64,000 bases of DNA from Paenibacillus oralis (GTDB taxonomy: Bacteria; Bacillota; Bacilli; Paenibacillales; Paenibacillaceae), in assembly GCF_003863965.1 (NCBI RefSeq), contig NZ_RRCN01000001.1, positions 2,242,527 to 2,306,526 of the forward strand, given 5' to 3'. A model generated the notes under the pieces. That model did no database searches. It worked only from the letters and a program-made list of their open reading frames with translations, and was not told where the DNA came from. A program made the translations under genes and the position numbers. The stretch's first letter is position 1, and each line of letters begins with the position of its first letter. Below are positions 9,027 to 19,612 of this stretch, one piece after another.

Positions 9027-9081
9027 GAGGATCTGGATTTGCATTTGCAAAAGCGTATAAAGATTCGGCTGACATTCTATA

Positions 9082-9137
9082 TAAGTTGAACTAAACACCC
9101 GGCTGTTCCTATCCCGCTTAATCAATAGTTCAACTTA
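9082..9137. repeat. 12-bp perfect inverted repeat before the GH115 gene
   Basis: TAAGTTGAACTA (9082-9093) and TAGTTCAACTTA (9126-9137) flank a 32-base GC-richer centre. It could be an operator, a terminator of the decayed operon, or a small mobile repeat. It lies 22 bases before the GH115 start. Confidence 0.6.
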
Positions 9138-9159
9138 AATAGGCAGAGGAGGCGGTAAT

Positions 9160-11277
9160 ATGCATTATATTGACGGAAATACGGTTTATCTTGAGCCGGA
9201 AACGGTATCCAGTCCGGTTCGTCACGCTTTGGAGATGATCTACCGCGATCATGAAAAAGTATTCGGGCTTAAGCCTTCGTCCGAACGGGCGGATAACTCG
9301 CGGCAGTCGAGTTTGCACCACGGCGAAACGGACGGCCGAATCGCTTGCATCCACGTTCGATACGCGGCGGACTTGGATGAGTGCCCGGACCGGCCGGAGG
9401 CTTATGCGGTCATGCTGGGGGAGGATCGGTTTCTGCATATCGTGGGTCGCGACGACCTGGGGTTGGTGTACGGCCTGCTTCATTACAGCCGGGTTTTCCT
9501 GGGGGTGGACCCGCTCTGGTTCTGGGCAGAACTCTCGCCTGCCAAAAGGGATCGGATCGAAATCGCCGATGTCCCGTATGTTTCTGTCCCCTCGGCAGTG
9601 GCTTATCGCGGCTGGTTTGTAAACGATGAGGTCTGCCTGATTGGATGGAAAACGGAATATCCGCCTACGGCGGAAGTGTGGCAGCCGGTATTCGAAGCGC
9701 TGCTGAGGCTGGGGGGAAATATGGTGGTCCCCGGTACGGACCTGCCGCGAAACGGTATCCATCATCGTTTGGCCCTGGATATGGGGCTGTATGTTACGCA
9801 TCATCATGCCGAACCGCTGGGGGCGGAAATGTTTCTGCGGGCTTTTCCGGGCAAGACGGCCAGCTATAAAGAACATCCGGCGCTGTTCGAACGTTTGTGG
9901 ATGGAGGCGATTGAACGGCAGAAGGACGAACGGATCGTCTGGGTGCTGAGCTTTCGCGGGCAGGGCGACCGGCCTTTCTGGGAGAACGATCCCGAATTCG
10001 ATACGCCCGCCAAACGCGGCGAGCTCATTTCTACGGTGATTGAGAAACAGTACAACATGGTGAAGGCCAGGGTGGAGCAGCCTGTTTGCTGCATGGCCTT
10101 GTATGGGGAATTGGCCGAGCTGTACAAAGAAGGGTATATCCGGTTGCCGGAAGAGATCATTAAGATCTGGGCCGATAATGGTTACGGGGAAATGGTTTCG
10201 CGCCGGCACGGCAACTTGAATTTGCGGATTCCGGCACTTCCGGGTCCCCATGAGGGCGGAAAGCACGGGCTTTATTATCATGTTACGTTTCATGATTTGC
10301 AGGCCTCCAACCATCTCACGATGTTCCCTTCTCCTGTGGAGCTCATCAAGCAGGAACTGAACGACGCGTTCAAGGCGAGAGCAAAGGATTATCTGCTGGT
10401 CAACAGCGGTAACATCCTGCCCCATCTTCACGCGCTTGACTTCACGGCGGAGATGTGGCGGAACGGCGATGCGGATACGCAGCGGCATTTGGCTGGTTTT
10501 ATCAAACGAATGTACGGCGAAGAACAACCGGACATCGTAAAATTGTACGAAGATTATGCCGCTTGCACCATTCCTTACGGCGCCCATGAGGACGAGAGAG
10601 CGGGAGAGGAATTCTATCATCATCCCGCTAGGCAAATTATCGGGCATTGGCTGCAGGGCCAAACATGCACCCACGAACAGCTGATTTGGGCTACAGGAGA
10701 TATAAGCTTCGCAGAACAGGTGCGCTGGTTTCAACACTGCGCGGAACAGGCCATCCCGGGCTGGGAAGCGCTGCAACAGCGGGGACGCACGGCGGCGCAA
10801 AAGCTGTCGGATGAGAATAGCCGTAGGCTATATATCCAAATGCTGGTGCAAATCGAACTTCATTTGACAGGCTGCCGCGGCCTGGCTTCCATCTGCAATG
10901 CTTACGTGGACTATTGCTCCGGGGCTTATCCGCAGGCGTTCATCCAGGCCGCGCGCGCGGTGCGGCATTATAGCCAGGGACTGGAAGCCCTGCGCACAGC
11001 CGAGTCCGGAAAATGGGAGCACTTCTACCGCGCCGACTGGCTCACCAATATCAGCAACACCATTTATCATGCGTCCACGCTGCGCTCGTTCCTTCGCATG
11101 CATGGGGATAGTCCAGATATGTTTTTTTGGTACAAAGAGTACCTAATGCCTGAAACGGAGAAACATATTTATCTGGAAAATACCCACCGCAACCCGCTGC
11201 CTGATGATAGGTTAGCCGAATTGCTGGGGGAGAGACTGGTTGAACTGGGGGTATTGGATTCGGGGCGGTTGGTGTAG
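9160..11277 (+). CDS. Glycoside hydrolase family 115 protein
   Basis: The 705-residue protein shows the GH115 pattern: a short N-terminal domain, then AYRGWFVNDE (about 148-157), and a long barrel with LYGELAELY, EIIKIWADNGYGEM, GGKHGLYYHVTFHD and YLLVNSGNILPH. A helical C-terminal region follows. GH115 enzymes remove glucuronic acid side chains from xylan. No signal peptide is present, so it should act in the cytosol on imported oligosaccharides. It is shorter than many family members (800-1000). The ATG at 9160 follows AGAGGAGGCGG. The upstream transporter genes are broken, so its substrate supply is uncertain. Confidence 0.8.
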   Translation: MHYIDGNTVYLEPETVSSPVRHALEMIYRDHEKVFGLKPSSERADNSRQSSLHHGETDGRIACIHVRYAADLDECPDRPEAYAVMLGEDRFLHIVGRDDLGLVYGLLHYSRVFLGVDPLWFWAELSPAKRDRIEIADVPYVSVPSAVAYRGWFVNDEVCLIGWKTEYPPTAEVWQPVFEALLRLGGNMVVPGTDLPRNGIHHRLALDMGLYVTHHHAEPLGAEMFLRAFPGKTASYKEHPALFERLWMEAIERQKDERIVWVLSFRGQGDRPFWENDPEFDTPAKRGELISTVIEKQYNMVKARVEQPVCCMALYGELAELYKEGYIRLPEEIIKIWADNGYGEMVSRRHGNLNLRIPALPGPHEGGKHGLYYHVTFHDLQASNHLTMFPSPVELIKQELNDAFKARAKDYLLVNSGNILPHLHALDFTAEMWRNGDADTQRHLAGFIKRMYGEEQPDIVKLYEDYAACTIPYGAHEDERAGEEFYHHPARQIIGHWLQGQTCTHEQLIWATGDISFAEQVRWFQHCAEQAIPGWEALQQRGRTAAQKLSDENSRRLYIQMLVQIELHLTGCRGLASICNAYVDYCSGAYPQAFIQAARAVRHYSQGLEALRTAESGKWEHFYRADWLTNISNTIYHASTLRSFLRMHGDSPDMFFWYKEYLMPETEKHIYLENTHRNPLPDDRLAELLGERLVELGVLDSGRLV

Positions 11278-11464
11278 CTTTTCGGGCGATGCCAGGAAAA
11301 CACGTTCCATTATGGAAGCAGATAGTTTGGTCATCGCTCAATTCCGTAGACAGAAACTTGCATTTGATCAAGTGTTGCTGGGAGAATGACGGCATGCTTG
11401 ACTCAAAAAAATCCATTGTATCATGCATTATACAAGCTTGGTTGTTCATCGTGATGTTTACCCA

Positions 11465-11493
11465 AAGCCCGCTAACGAAGCGGGCTTGGTCTC
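11465..11493 (+). terminator. Terminator-like hairpin downstream of GH115
   Basis: AAGCCCGC and GCGGGCTT (11465-11472, 11480-11487) enclose TAACGAA and are followed by a T-containing tail. It lies about 190 bases after the GH115 stop. Apart from this, 11278-11588 shows no convincing gene. Confidence 0.55.
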
Positions 11494-11588
11494 ATTTTTG
11501 GATTGTGTTACAATGCAATGCTGCCGAATCACTTACATTAGTTCTTGAACTTCACGCAATCGTCTACCTTTAGGGCAGATACCGAAAA

Positions 11589-11800
11589 CTAAAAATGGTG
11601 AATATGGGAAGCAAAAACGTTTAACACGACGGATTCCACAATGTTGTCGTACGGTAAATCAGTCCCCATACCGAATCTACCTGCGAAAGGCTCCACATAA
11701 GTTCTTTTACCCAGCGTATTGTTTTCAATAAGAGTTTAACCTTTTCATAGATTTTCGATTTGCCGCCCGGATAACGGAGCAGCGAAAATGACTTAGCCAT
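11589..11800 (-). pseudogene. D12-class DNA adenine methyltransferase, frameshifted N-terminal fragment
   Basis: From ATG 11800, with GAGAGG upstream, the minus strand reads MAKSFSLLRYPGGKSKIYEK. After a one-base shift it continues as IENNTLGKRTYVEPFAGRFG. These are motif X (PGGKS) and motif I (EPFAG, the S-adenosylmethionine site) of Dam/DpnM-type N6-adenine methyltransferases. The frame stops at 11589 after some 70 codons. The target-recognition part and the DPPY catalytic motif are absent. The start lies three bases after the helicase stop codon on the same strand, so it was the fifth gene of that operon. It is homologous to the intact enzyme at 23590-24453. Confidence 0.8.
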
Positions 11801-11803
11801 TTT

Positions 11804-14800
11804 CTACCTCTCGCTTATCAGATTTCTATATGTCATAAAGGCATTGGGCAGCCAATCAGACAAGTCATAAGGATTCAAATAAATCTTTGTCTGTGTATTC
11901 TCTTGTTTCTTCAGAATAGCCGGAACAACCTCAAACTTAACCGGAGATTTAGGTTGAGGAGTACCACTGTCTTCGGCTATTAGCCTTTGCAATGGTACGA
12001 GTAAGGCTTGTTGTTCTTCCGCATTATATTCATCAGGAATCTCTCCAAGCTCAGCATAGTTAAGAAGTTGTAATCCCAAATGCCTATCAAAAAATTGATG
12101 GTTCCTCTGGTTATAATAATTATCAAGACAATTTTTGCATGTTCGAGAGCATTCGCATTCTGAAAGGATCATTCTCGCTTTCTCAAGAACTTTATCAAGA
12201 ATTAATCCAATCAAAGAAGAATAACCCGCGCCGCTCGTGAGATTGTCATAAAAGAACATTTCAATATGTGAGCTACCGTCACTCTTGATTCGCGGGCGCC
12301 AACCTCCGCTAATTTCATTGTAATCTATATCAAGCACTAGTGAGACTGCCTTTTTGATCGCTTCATGCAGTGTTGTAACTGCTGCCCGCAGAATGCCCTT
12401 TTCTTCGGCATTACTGTTTCCCACTAGTTTTATTGAATCATAAGAAATATCTAGCATGAACATATCTGTTAAAAATTCGTAACCTAAAAAGATATTTGTA
12501 GCGATAGTTCCGTCATGCCGACACAGAGGATGATTATCGTGATATGGCTGAGAAAATTTGAAATTTCTATTGTTGTTTGCATCCGCAACCTCAGCACCAC
12601 CGCATTTTTTACAAACATTAAAGCCGTTCTTGCTTTTGCCCATATTGACAGTTAATACTTTTCTGTCAGACAAATTAGCATAACGAATTTTGCTTTTCTC
12701 ATAACTTTTCATAACATCTTTATCTTGTGGAACATAGGAATAGTAAGGTGCTTCTGTATAAGTATATTGTTCATCTTCATCTTCAAACTTAACTTCCTCA
12801 CCTTTAACTGGAGAAAACCCCCATGGACGTAACATTTTTCTATGTTCTATTGAAGCGCTACAATATGGGCATTGCATTTCTTTGAATTCTTCCGACTTAT
12901 TACCAAACCAATTACATTCAGAGCAAATATATATGTCATTATAATAATCCTTGCTCTTGAAATAGTATTCTGCTTGGTTTTCCTCAAATCCTCGTGGACG
13001 AGGATTCGCGTATATGCCACCACTTTTATATATCTTTTTATCAATCGTGACAAATCTGCCGGGTGCGTATTCGCTAAGTGCTACAGCAATATCTCTTTCT
13101 GGGGCATATTGGATATCGCGCGGAGCATTTTTGCCTCGTTTGGATTCCTTCTCTACATAGAATCTAACGACATTCTTCGGGAACGAATACGATGGTATAA
13201 AGCCTTCGCGATAGAAGACATCAAACGCAGAGGTCTCTTTGTCGTCGTTTATATACTCATTGCGCTTACCCTCTGATAAAACGTGGTGACTTATTTTACG
13301 GAACTGTCTGATAGTCTCATCGGTTGATAAATCCATTAATTTTACGTATTCAACAAAGTTCTCTCCGAATTTTTCACAAAACGACACTATACCAATGTCA
13401 ACGATACCGTCAAATTGTGTTTTCATCTCAAAGGTGGACATGAAACCATTCAATGCTAACATATTTATATGGCGCTGCTTGATTTTCGGATTATCACGGT
13501 CAATCCATGGTTTTCGCGGCGCACCGGATATCATCTCCTCGGGATGTAAAAAGTAATGGCTGTCGTGGATTCCACCGGAGGCATATGTAACAATGGTCGA
13601 GATGCCAGCGTTTTTACGACCTGCGCGTCCGGCACGCTGCTGGTAATTCTCCCTCATAGGAGGTATGTTACGAAGCCCAACAGCAGTCAAAGAACCAATA
13701 TCGATCCCAACTTCCATAGTAGTCGTACAACTTAAAACATCGATAGATTGCTCGCCGTTTTCACCAGCGTAAATGTCTTGGAATCGCATTTCATATTTTT
13801 CTGTACGGCTCCAAGTATCACTTCTGGTTTCTTTATGTGACAATTGTGCCGTATGTTCCTCAGTATTAATTGTATGGATCATTTCAAGTTTTTCCAAGGC
13901 GTTGAGTACAGGTATCCGCCAAAAATCAAAGCGAGACAAGTCCGATGCCCTGATTGGCACTACATTTTCTGAGTTAAAACAAGCTCCGCAATAATCCCCA
14001 ATCTTGTAGGGGGACAATTTTCCGCACTTTACACAGCGATACCAAGTGAAGTCTTTGTCGGCAAACTCGATTTTCACTGCAGCTAGTTTAATGTAATATC
14101 TGTTGTTTGAAGCAAGAGAAAAGAATAAATCGCGCACTTTATTAACTATTTTATTCACCGCAGAATCATCAATTTTCAGGAGTCCTTTAACTCTCTGAAC
14201 AAGTCCTTTATCTAATTCTGTTGAAAAATCGGTGCTCAGTCCAAACTCCTGCATTTTGCTTCGTCCAGGTAGGCCTTTCCTGACATCATCGGGAATTGTT
14301 TCCCCGATAGCAGCGCTATCGTCCATAACATCCCAGAATAACAGCACGAGCAACTGATGGAGTATCTCGCCATTAATAGTCAAACCTTCATCTTCTAAAT
14401 CGTATACACAATCATCGAGAATTGAAGATATGGGGGCTAAGAAACCAATGCCAATATCCTTGAATGAACGTGGACTTTCCGTAAAGAAAGTCAGCAGTTG
14501 CTCATAATAATCGTCTGGTAACGCTTGATATTCTTGAGCTACTGCCGCGTAATCAATGGTTCTACCCCGTCTTTCAGCTCTACTTTTTTTATCTTTAAAC
14601 AGTCGCTTATCGTTTTCAAATTTCTCTTTGCTTTTACCGCTGAAGAATGAAAGGTTGTTTTGAATGCATACATCCAAAAATGCCGGGTATAAGTCTGATA
14701 ACGAATGCTCTTTTCCGTCAACCTTTAAAAGAAGCGACGCAAGCATAATCGCCTGACGGAAAGCATCTGCGTCAGCTGATTTTGATAAGTCCAATGCAAG

Positions 14801-17017
14801 TTTTGCTGCATTCTGGCGGGAATCAGAGAACAACAAGACCTTTTTTCCTTGGTTAATCAATTCAGATTTTGCGGGTTGTAATTCAAATTGTGCCTTAGTC
14901 AAGTTGTAGAATGGTATGTTACCCTTGGTAGATAAGTCAACAGGCTTCTTCAGCGGCATGGGCTTATTACATTTTGGGCAAACTCCAAAATTAAATGATT
15001 GCGTTCCATTATCAAATTTATCGCTATAAATTACAGTCAGCAAGTCGTCTTTATCTTGAGGTGATATATATAGTTTTCCCGTGAATGGGTCGAGCGCACC
15101 AATCTTGTCGGTTTTTCTCTTTTGATAATTCTTTGGAACTACATAGAGGAGCATTTCATGAAGCGAATTTGCATCTCCACTTAACCCGCGTTTCGGAAAT
15201 ACATACCAATATGGCTGCCCGTCATTTTTTTGAACGAAAACCTTGAAGTATAATGCCCCACACTTAATATGATTTACAAGCTCATAAATTCGCCCACCAC
15301 ACTCGCATTTATCCTTAGGGATAGAGATAACCTTACCTAATGGGAGCATTTCACTTTCTGAATACTTTGCACAGGTGCATTTTGGGTTGGAACAGGTATA
15401 TAAACCTTGTAACCCACGCAAAAACATATGGAGGCGTACCGGAAAAAGGATATTCCCATTCTTTGCAGCAAGAGGAACTAAAGCTAGTAAAGCATCAAGA
15501 GCTTTTCCAGCATTTCCGCTGTCTCCAAATAGCTCTTTTCTGATCTCACTATATGATTTTGCTCCATCACGGCATAGTTTGTTAAGTAAAACAAATGCTT
15601 GATATCTCGGTAGATTATCGTAAAGCCACTCTTGCGCTTGGCTTTGGCTAATGTCATTCGGCAAGTCGCAATGGAAAACAGCTTTGGCAAAATCCTTAAT
15701 TCTGACGGTTATTCCTTCTCCTTGCACTTGTTCAGAGCCAATCGAAGACAAGGCATTAATGTCTGTCTTTACCTCCAGCTCTTCTGGAACGGGTTCTTTT
15801 GTACCAAACAAGAATTCGCAACTGGTAGGCTCTTTCCCTGTAAGCCCAGAGTAAAAAGCACGAATCGCTTCTTGTTCATCTTGAGGCATACTCGCAGTTG
15901 TAAGAATAAACTGCACTCTTTCGGTTGTAATGCCCAAGCGCGAGAAAAGCCGCTGCAGCAATAGAGCAATTTCTCCACCTGCGGAGCCACGATACATATG
16001 CGCCTCGTCCAAGACGATGAGTAGTCTATTGTCAGTGGATGCGTCAAGCCATCGCTTCGTTTTGTCCCATATGTTCGTTTCACGCTGACGCATAAGCATA
16101 TACTCCAACATGGAATAGTTGGTAATCAGAATATCCGGCGGACAATCCTGCATTTCAAAGCGCGTAATAAGCTCAGCATCATACTGCATTGGTTTATGTA
16201 CGTTCTTTTCCAAGTTTTCAATAAATACCTGCAGCCCGTTTTCGCCGAATCTTGCAGGGTATTTGTTGATGCTCCTAAGCCCATCTATATTATTGCTTTG
16301 CCGCCGTTGTGTTTCCGCATCAGCAGTTTCATCTATCAAATAGTTTTCACGAAATGTATTTGCCAATTCACGGCTGCTTGCCAGCTTTGCGTCTCCAGAG
16401 TAAGGCGTTCTTCCTGTATACATGCCAAAATGGGGGATGCGGGTAGAATCAGTATCCTTAGTGAAAATATCTAGGAATTTATCGCTTCCTATGATCCTTC
16501 TGAATCTGGTAAGTTGGTCAGAAACCAGAGCGTTCATAGGATAAATGATGAGAGTGCGCACAGCTTCCGTCTTAAAGAAGCTAGGGCGATTCTTAGCTTC
16601 GTCGAAACATTTGGCGATTATCGGCCAAAGGAAACACTCTGTTTTACCGGATCCTGTGCCTGTAGAAACGAACAAATCTCTCCCTGTTGAATAATACTCT
16701 AAAGCCTTAACTTGGTGTTCAAATGGGTCGGGAAAGATACCGAGATCTTCCTCGACAAGCTTCAGGAGAGATTCCTTTACACCCTGTTCGATGCACGTAG
16801 AGTTTTTAATTCCATCTTTAACTTTTTTATATGACGCTGAGGTTTCGATATACGGCTCACGCGCAATGTTAGTATGTTCAGAGCAAAGCTCACCCAAAAG
16901 CTCATCAACGTAAAGAAGCAGCGTTTCGCTGTTAGCCAAATAGTCTGATTTTATATAATTCTTGAGTCTGTCACGGATTGCCTGATAGTATTGTTGTACA
17001 CCGTTTGAGTTAAGCAT
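11804..17017 (-). CDS. Giant SF2 helicase with DUF1998 domain (DruE/DrmA-like)
   Basis: This protein has about 1737 residues. Near the N-terminus (numbered from the ATG at 17023) are Walker A TGTGSGKT (121-128), [10 protein letters not shown] (161-170), NYSMLEYML (302-310) and DEAH (339-342). The second RecA lobe has [13 protein letters not shown] and [13 protein letters not shown] (motif VI). Several CxxC pairs suggest zinc ribbons. The C-terminus has the DUF1998 signature ([14 protein letters not shown], then [17 protein letters not shown]). Helicases of this size and layout occur in Druantia (DruE) and, somewhat shorter, DISARM (DrmA). I prefer ATG 17017 (AAAGGAGG, 8-base spacing) to 17023. 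It overlaps the gene before it by 8 bases. Likely role: ATP-driven translocation on invading DNA (inferred). Confidence 0.85.
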   Translation of the reverse strand: MLNSNGVQQYYQAIRDRLKNYIKSDYLANSETLLLYVDELLGELCSEHTNIAREPYIETSASYKKVKDGIKNSTCIEQGVKESLLKLVEEDLGIFPDPFEHQVKALEYYSTGRDLFVSTGTGSGKTECFLWPIIAKCFDEAKNRPSFFKTEAVRTLIIYPMNALVSDQLTRFRRIIGSDKFLDIFTKDTDSTRIPHFGMYTGRTPYSGDAKLASSRELANTFRENYLIDETADAETQRRQSNNIDGLRSINKYPARFGENGLQVFIENLEKNVHKPMQYDAELITRFEMQDCPPDILITNYSMLEYMLMRQRETNIWDKTKRWLDASTDNRLLIVLDEAHMYRGSAGGEIALLLQRLFSRLGITTERVQFILTTASMPQDEQEAIRAFYSGLTGKEPTSCEFLFGTKEPVPEELEVKTDINALSSIGSEQVQGEGITVRIKDFAKAVFHCDLPNDISQSQAQEWLYDNLPRYQAFVLLNKLCRDGAKSYSEIRKELFGDSGNAGKALDALLALVPLAAKNGNILFPVRLHMFLRGLQGLYTCSNPKCTCAKYSESEMLPLGKVISIPKDKCECGGRIYELVNHIKCGALYFKVFVQKNDGQPYWYVFPKRGLSGDANSLHEMLLYVVPKNYQKRKTDKIGALDPFTGKLYISPQDKDDLLTVIYSDKFDNGTQSFNFGVCPKCNKPMPLKKPVDLSTKGNIPFYNLTKAQFELQPAKSELINQGKKVLLFSDSRQNAAKLALDLSKSADADAFRQAIMLASLLLKVDGKEHSLSDLYPAFLDVCIQNNLSFFSGKSKEKFENDKRLFKDKKSRAERRGRTIDYAAVAQEYQALPDDYYEQLLTFFTESPRSFKDIGIGFLAPISSILDDCVYDLEDEGLTINGEILHQLLVLLFWDVMDDSAAIGETIPDDVRKGLPGRSKMQEFGLSTDFSTELDKGLVQRVKGLLKIDDSAVNKIVNKVRDLFFSLASNNRYYIKLAAVKIEFADKDFTWYRCVKCGKLSPYKIGDYCGACFNSENVVPIRASDLSRFDFWRIPVLNALEKLEMIHTINTEEHTAQLSHKETRSDTWSRTEKYEMRFQDIYAGENGEQSIDVLSCTTTMEVGIDIGSLTAVGLRNIPPMRENYQQRAGRAGRKNAGISTIVTYASGGIHDSHYFLHPEEMISGAPRKPWIDRDNPKIKQRHINMLALNGFMSTFEMKTQFDGIVDIGIVSFCEKFGENFVEYVKLMDLSTDETIRQFRKISHHVLSEGKRNEYINDDKETSAFDVFYREGFIPSYSFPKNVVRFYVEKESKRGKNAPRDIQYAPERDIAVALSEYAPGRFVTIDKKIYKSGGIYANPRPRGFEENQAEYYFKSKDYYNDIYICSECNWFGNKSEEFKEMQCPYCSASIEHRKMLRPWGFSPVKGEEVKFEDEDEQYTYTEAPYYSYVPQDKDVMKSYEKSKIRYANLSDRKVLTVNMGKSKNGFNVCKKCGGAEVADANNNRNFKFSQPYHDNHPLCRHDGTIATNIFLGYEFLTDMFMLDISYDSIKLVGNSNAEEKGILRAAVTTLHEAIKKAVSLVLDIDYNEISGGWRPRIKSDGSSHIEMFFYDNLTSGAGYSSLIGLILDKVLEKARMILSECECSRTCKNCLDNYYNQRNHQFFDRHLGLQLLNYAELGEIPDEYNAEEQQALLVPLQRLIAEDSGTPQPKSPVKFEVVPAILKKQENTQTKIYLNPYDLSDWLPNAFMTYRNLISER

Positions 17018-18029
17018 CTGCATTTCCTCCTTTAATTACAATGCCGATGTTCTTAAGTGTATCTGTTACTTCTGGAATAAAGTCATTTCTTATTAGGAAG
17101 TTGACCTTGTCAAAGGCGTGATTGAATGGCCAAGACAAAAGCAACAGATAATAGTATTCTCGGTTTGGCAAATGTCCGCTGATTCTAAGCTTCGAATATT
17201 CTTGATCTTGCTTAACAATCCATGCTTTTAAGGGGTTGTTGTAATGCGCTTTTATTGCAAAATACAGTCGCCTGTATTCGAAAGAAGTTAAGCTGTCGCT
17301 TTGCGCCTCGACAATTTCATCTGCAAACAAAAGTAATTTGTCAGATTCCTGAATCACTCGGTAAAAAGGACCCCATTCACTTTTTCGAGCAATCGAACAA
17401 TCTGTAACTAATTTTGCTGACCATGATTGTGAAGGGACTCTGTTCGACAGGGGATTGAAAAATTGCAGTTCATCCGCAGTAATATCCCTATCATTAAAAT
17501 CTAAAATGTCGAACCTCTCTTGAAAGTATTCCTCGCAGGTCAATTCGTCCCTAATTAGGAATTCACGTGTTGAAGATGAGGGTGCTGTTGGTGATGTAAA
17601 CACGCCAAGCCCATTTACGTTATATGTTTTATTGGGAACGCCAATAAACAGGGAAGTGTTACCTATCCGAATGTTTCTACCGAAATTGGCTAACCGATTT
17701 CGATTATCTTTATCTGTTTGAAGATACCCGGCTTCCTCATACACCCTCCGAAAATGAACCAATAAATTCCCCAGTGGGTTATCGGCGTGAGTAAATTTGT
17801 CGACAATTCCGGGGAATAGTTTAGCGTATCGTTGAAGCAAATCATTCATAACGATAGTCTGATTATGCTTGGTTGTCCCCGTTATTCCAGCGAAGGAGTT
17901 TTGTGCTATTTTCAAGCACCATAGCCCCAATGCCGAATAGCAGAGCCGGTAAATAAACGATTCGTCATGTTCACCCCTGTAACGGTTAATCCCCATATCA
18001 CTTGACATAGCGGTTAATAATTCATTCAT
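17010..18029 (-). CDS. Unknown protein of the helicase operon (third gene)
   Basis: A 339-residue protein that I do not recognise. It is soluble and mixed alpha/beta, with a helical N-terminal third ([20 protein letters not shown]) and an aromatic C-terminal third ([20 protein letters not shown]). No nuclease, ATPase or membrane motif is evident. I chose ATG 18029, which overlaps the previous stop as ATGA and has GAGGTGG eight bases upstream. The longer frame starting at 18068 would overlap its neighbour by 43 bases. Its stop overlaps the helicase start. The tight coupling argues that it works in a fixed ratio with the helicase or the coiled-coil protein. Confidence 0.7.
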   Translation of the reverse strand: MNELLTAMSSDMGINRYRGEHDESFIYRLCYSALGLWCLKIAQNSFAGITGTTKHNQTIVMNDLLQRYAKLFPGIVDKFTHADNPLGNLLVHFRRVYEEAGYLQTDKDNRNRLANFGRNIRIGNTSLFIGVPNKTYNVNGLGVFTSPTAPSSSTREFLIRDELTCEEYFQERFDILDFNDRDITADELQFFNPLSNRVPSQSWSAKLVTDCSIARKSEWGPFYRVIQESDKLLLFADEIVEAQSDSLTSFEYRRLYFAIKAHYNNPLKAWIVKQDQEYSKLRISGHLPNREYYYLLLLSWPFNHAFDKVNFLIRNDFIPEVTDTLKNIGIVIKGGNADA

Positions 18030-19612
18030 TGAGCAAACCACCTCACAAGTAAATTTTTCTGGGGACATCTTCCGTCTTTACCTGCATATTTGAGCAATCG
18101 CTCGGATATGTTGTATGGTTTTATCTGCAACACATCTATGCAATAAGGTAAAATATCGAATGCAAGCGATTGGCATAAATCTTGTTCATTGGCTATGGAT
18201 TCACATTTATGTTCAATTATACTTTGAGGGTAGCTTAATTCTCGAAGTATCTCCCGGAAGATATTTCGGAATCGATTTTCTCCCTGTGTAGCTTGAGGCC
18301 TATAACTATGCTCCACAATCGTTGAGGGGTCTTCAGACAATTCCGATTTAACGGATAACATTCCGATACGATTCGCGTTGAAGTAGTAGCAGTATCGCAG
18401 AAACTCTTGTGACAAGTAACGCAAAGTTCTATCGTAAATAACTGTTAAAAAAACGATTTTATCACTGTGCTTTTCGATCAACGGAATCAATTCGGTTTCA
18501 TTATAATTCCCAATAAAATTATCCAAACAAACAACGCGATCGGACAATAATAGGAACTCTCTTATTTTCTCGATTGTTATGTCCTGGCTATATGACAACG
18601 TCTTTACTGTCGATTTCCCCGTTAGCGTGTTTGCCGCGCACTTAATAATATTTATCCCTATTGCGTGATTGACAACGATAGGAGCACCTCGAAAGAGAAT
18701 TTTACTTAAATAAGATATAAGCAGTGGAAAATACTCGGCATCATTAGGCACTCCGATATTGGTTAGATTGTATCCGAGATACTCCTTGAACTCATCTATA
18801 TCATGAGGACATTTCGGACTTGGTGCAGAACTTTGTGCCTCGTCAAGGTGTTTTTGTTGTTTCTCCAAATCCTCTCTTATTTGTTCATCAAGAAGTCGAC
18901 TGTTATTCTTTATTTCAGTTATTTCAGTCGAAAGTCTGTCAATTTTACCGAGCAATCTCTTCTTTTCTATTTTAAAATTTTCGATTTCTTCCTTATCTTT
19001 CATAGATGTAGCTTGGAGTTTTTCAAGGATAGAAACCTTGTCTTTAAAAGCATCCATCTCCAACAATTTGTCTGAAAGCATGTCATTATTTCTGCTCCAC
19101 TCATTGTTTTTTGTTGCTAATTCTTCTTGAAGTTTATTGCTTTGGAATTCAAGCGCTGTTATTTTCCCTTTTAGTTCTTCTTGTTCTTTAGCAACCTCTT
19201 TAATATTCTTGACAATCGCACTCATTAATGCGATGTATTCCTCCGAATATTCATCATTCACAAGTTTAAAGTATAGACTTACATTGTCTGCAAAAAAGCC
19301 GAAAGGCAGAATATGTATTAAAGCTATATCTTTACTGTCTCCATCATCCATACACTTTGTGATATGTTTTTGAGTCTGAGAAAGCCAATTACTAATATGT
19401 TTTTCAATAAAAGACGAAACAAATTTTTGACTACGATAGCTAAACAATAGTTTGCTTGCATCTGCTTTTGAAATGGTGGTCGCTCGAAAGCCCGGACGAA
19501 TTTTGGCGAACTGTTTTGGATTATGTTTAAAATAGGAAACCGTTTCCTGAAGCGGTATAATCGAGATAATATAACGCACCTCATCTTCGGTTAATAGAGG
19601 AAGATAATTCAT
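18026..19612 (-). CDS. Coiled-coil protein with degenerate ATPase-like C-terminal domain
   Basis: A 528-residue protein. Residues 1-130 are a helical head. About 138-258 form a long coiled coil (heptad-rich E/K/L, with no helix breakers). Residues 270-528 look like a RecA/AAA-type domain without a P-loop: LFRGAPIVVN occupies the Walker A position with no GKT, VVCLDNFIG resembles Walker B, and KIVFLTVIYDRT resembles sensor 1. This structural reading is inference; no family is recognised. Start and stop overlap both neighbours by ATGA, implying translational coupling. The layout suggests an SMC- or McrB-like structural or sensing subunit. Confidence 0.7.
   Translation of the reverse strand: MNYLPLLTEDEVRYIISIIPLQETVSYFKHNPKQFAKIRPGFRATTISKADASKLLFSYRSQKFVSSFIEKHISNWLSQTQKHITKCMDDGDSKDIALIHILPFGFFADNVSLYFKLVNDEYSEEYIALMSAIVKNIKEVAKEQEELKGKITALEFQSNKLQEELATKNNEWSRNNDMLSDKLLEMDAFKDKVSILEKLQATSMKDKEEIENFKIEKKRLLGKIDRLSTEITEIKNNSRLLDEQIREDLEKQQKHLDEAQSSAPSPKCPHDIDEFKEYLGYNLTNIGVPNDAEYFPLLISYLSKILFRGAPIVVNHAIGINIIKCAANTLTGKSTVKTLSYSQDITIEKIREFLLLSDRVVCLDNFIGNYNETELIPLIEKHSDKIVFLTVIYDRTLRYLSQEFLRYCYYFNANRIGMLSVKSELSEDPSTIVEHSYRPQATQGENRFRNIFREILRELSYPQSIIEHKCESIANEQDLCQSLAFDILPYCIDVLQIKPYNISERLLKYAGKDGRCPQKNLLVRWFAQ

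Noticed and set aside
9130..10800. 556-codon minus-strand frame
   Set aside because: Antisense to the GH115 gene; no family motif, composition follows from the high-GC codon pattern of the real gene.
11289..11573. 94-codon frame after GH115
   Set aside because: It reads through the terminator hairpin and shows no similarity or proper start signals.
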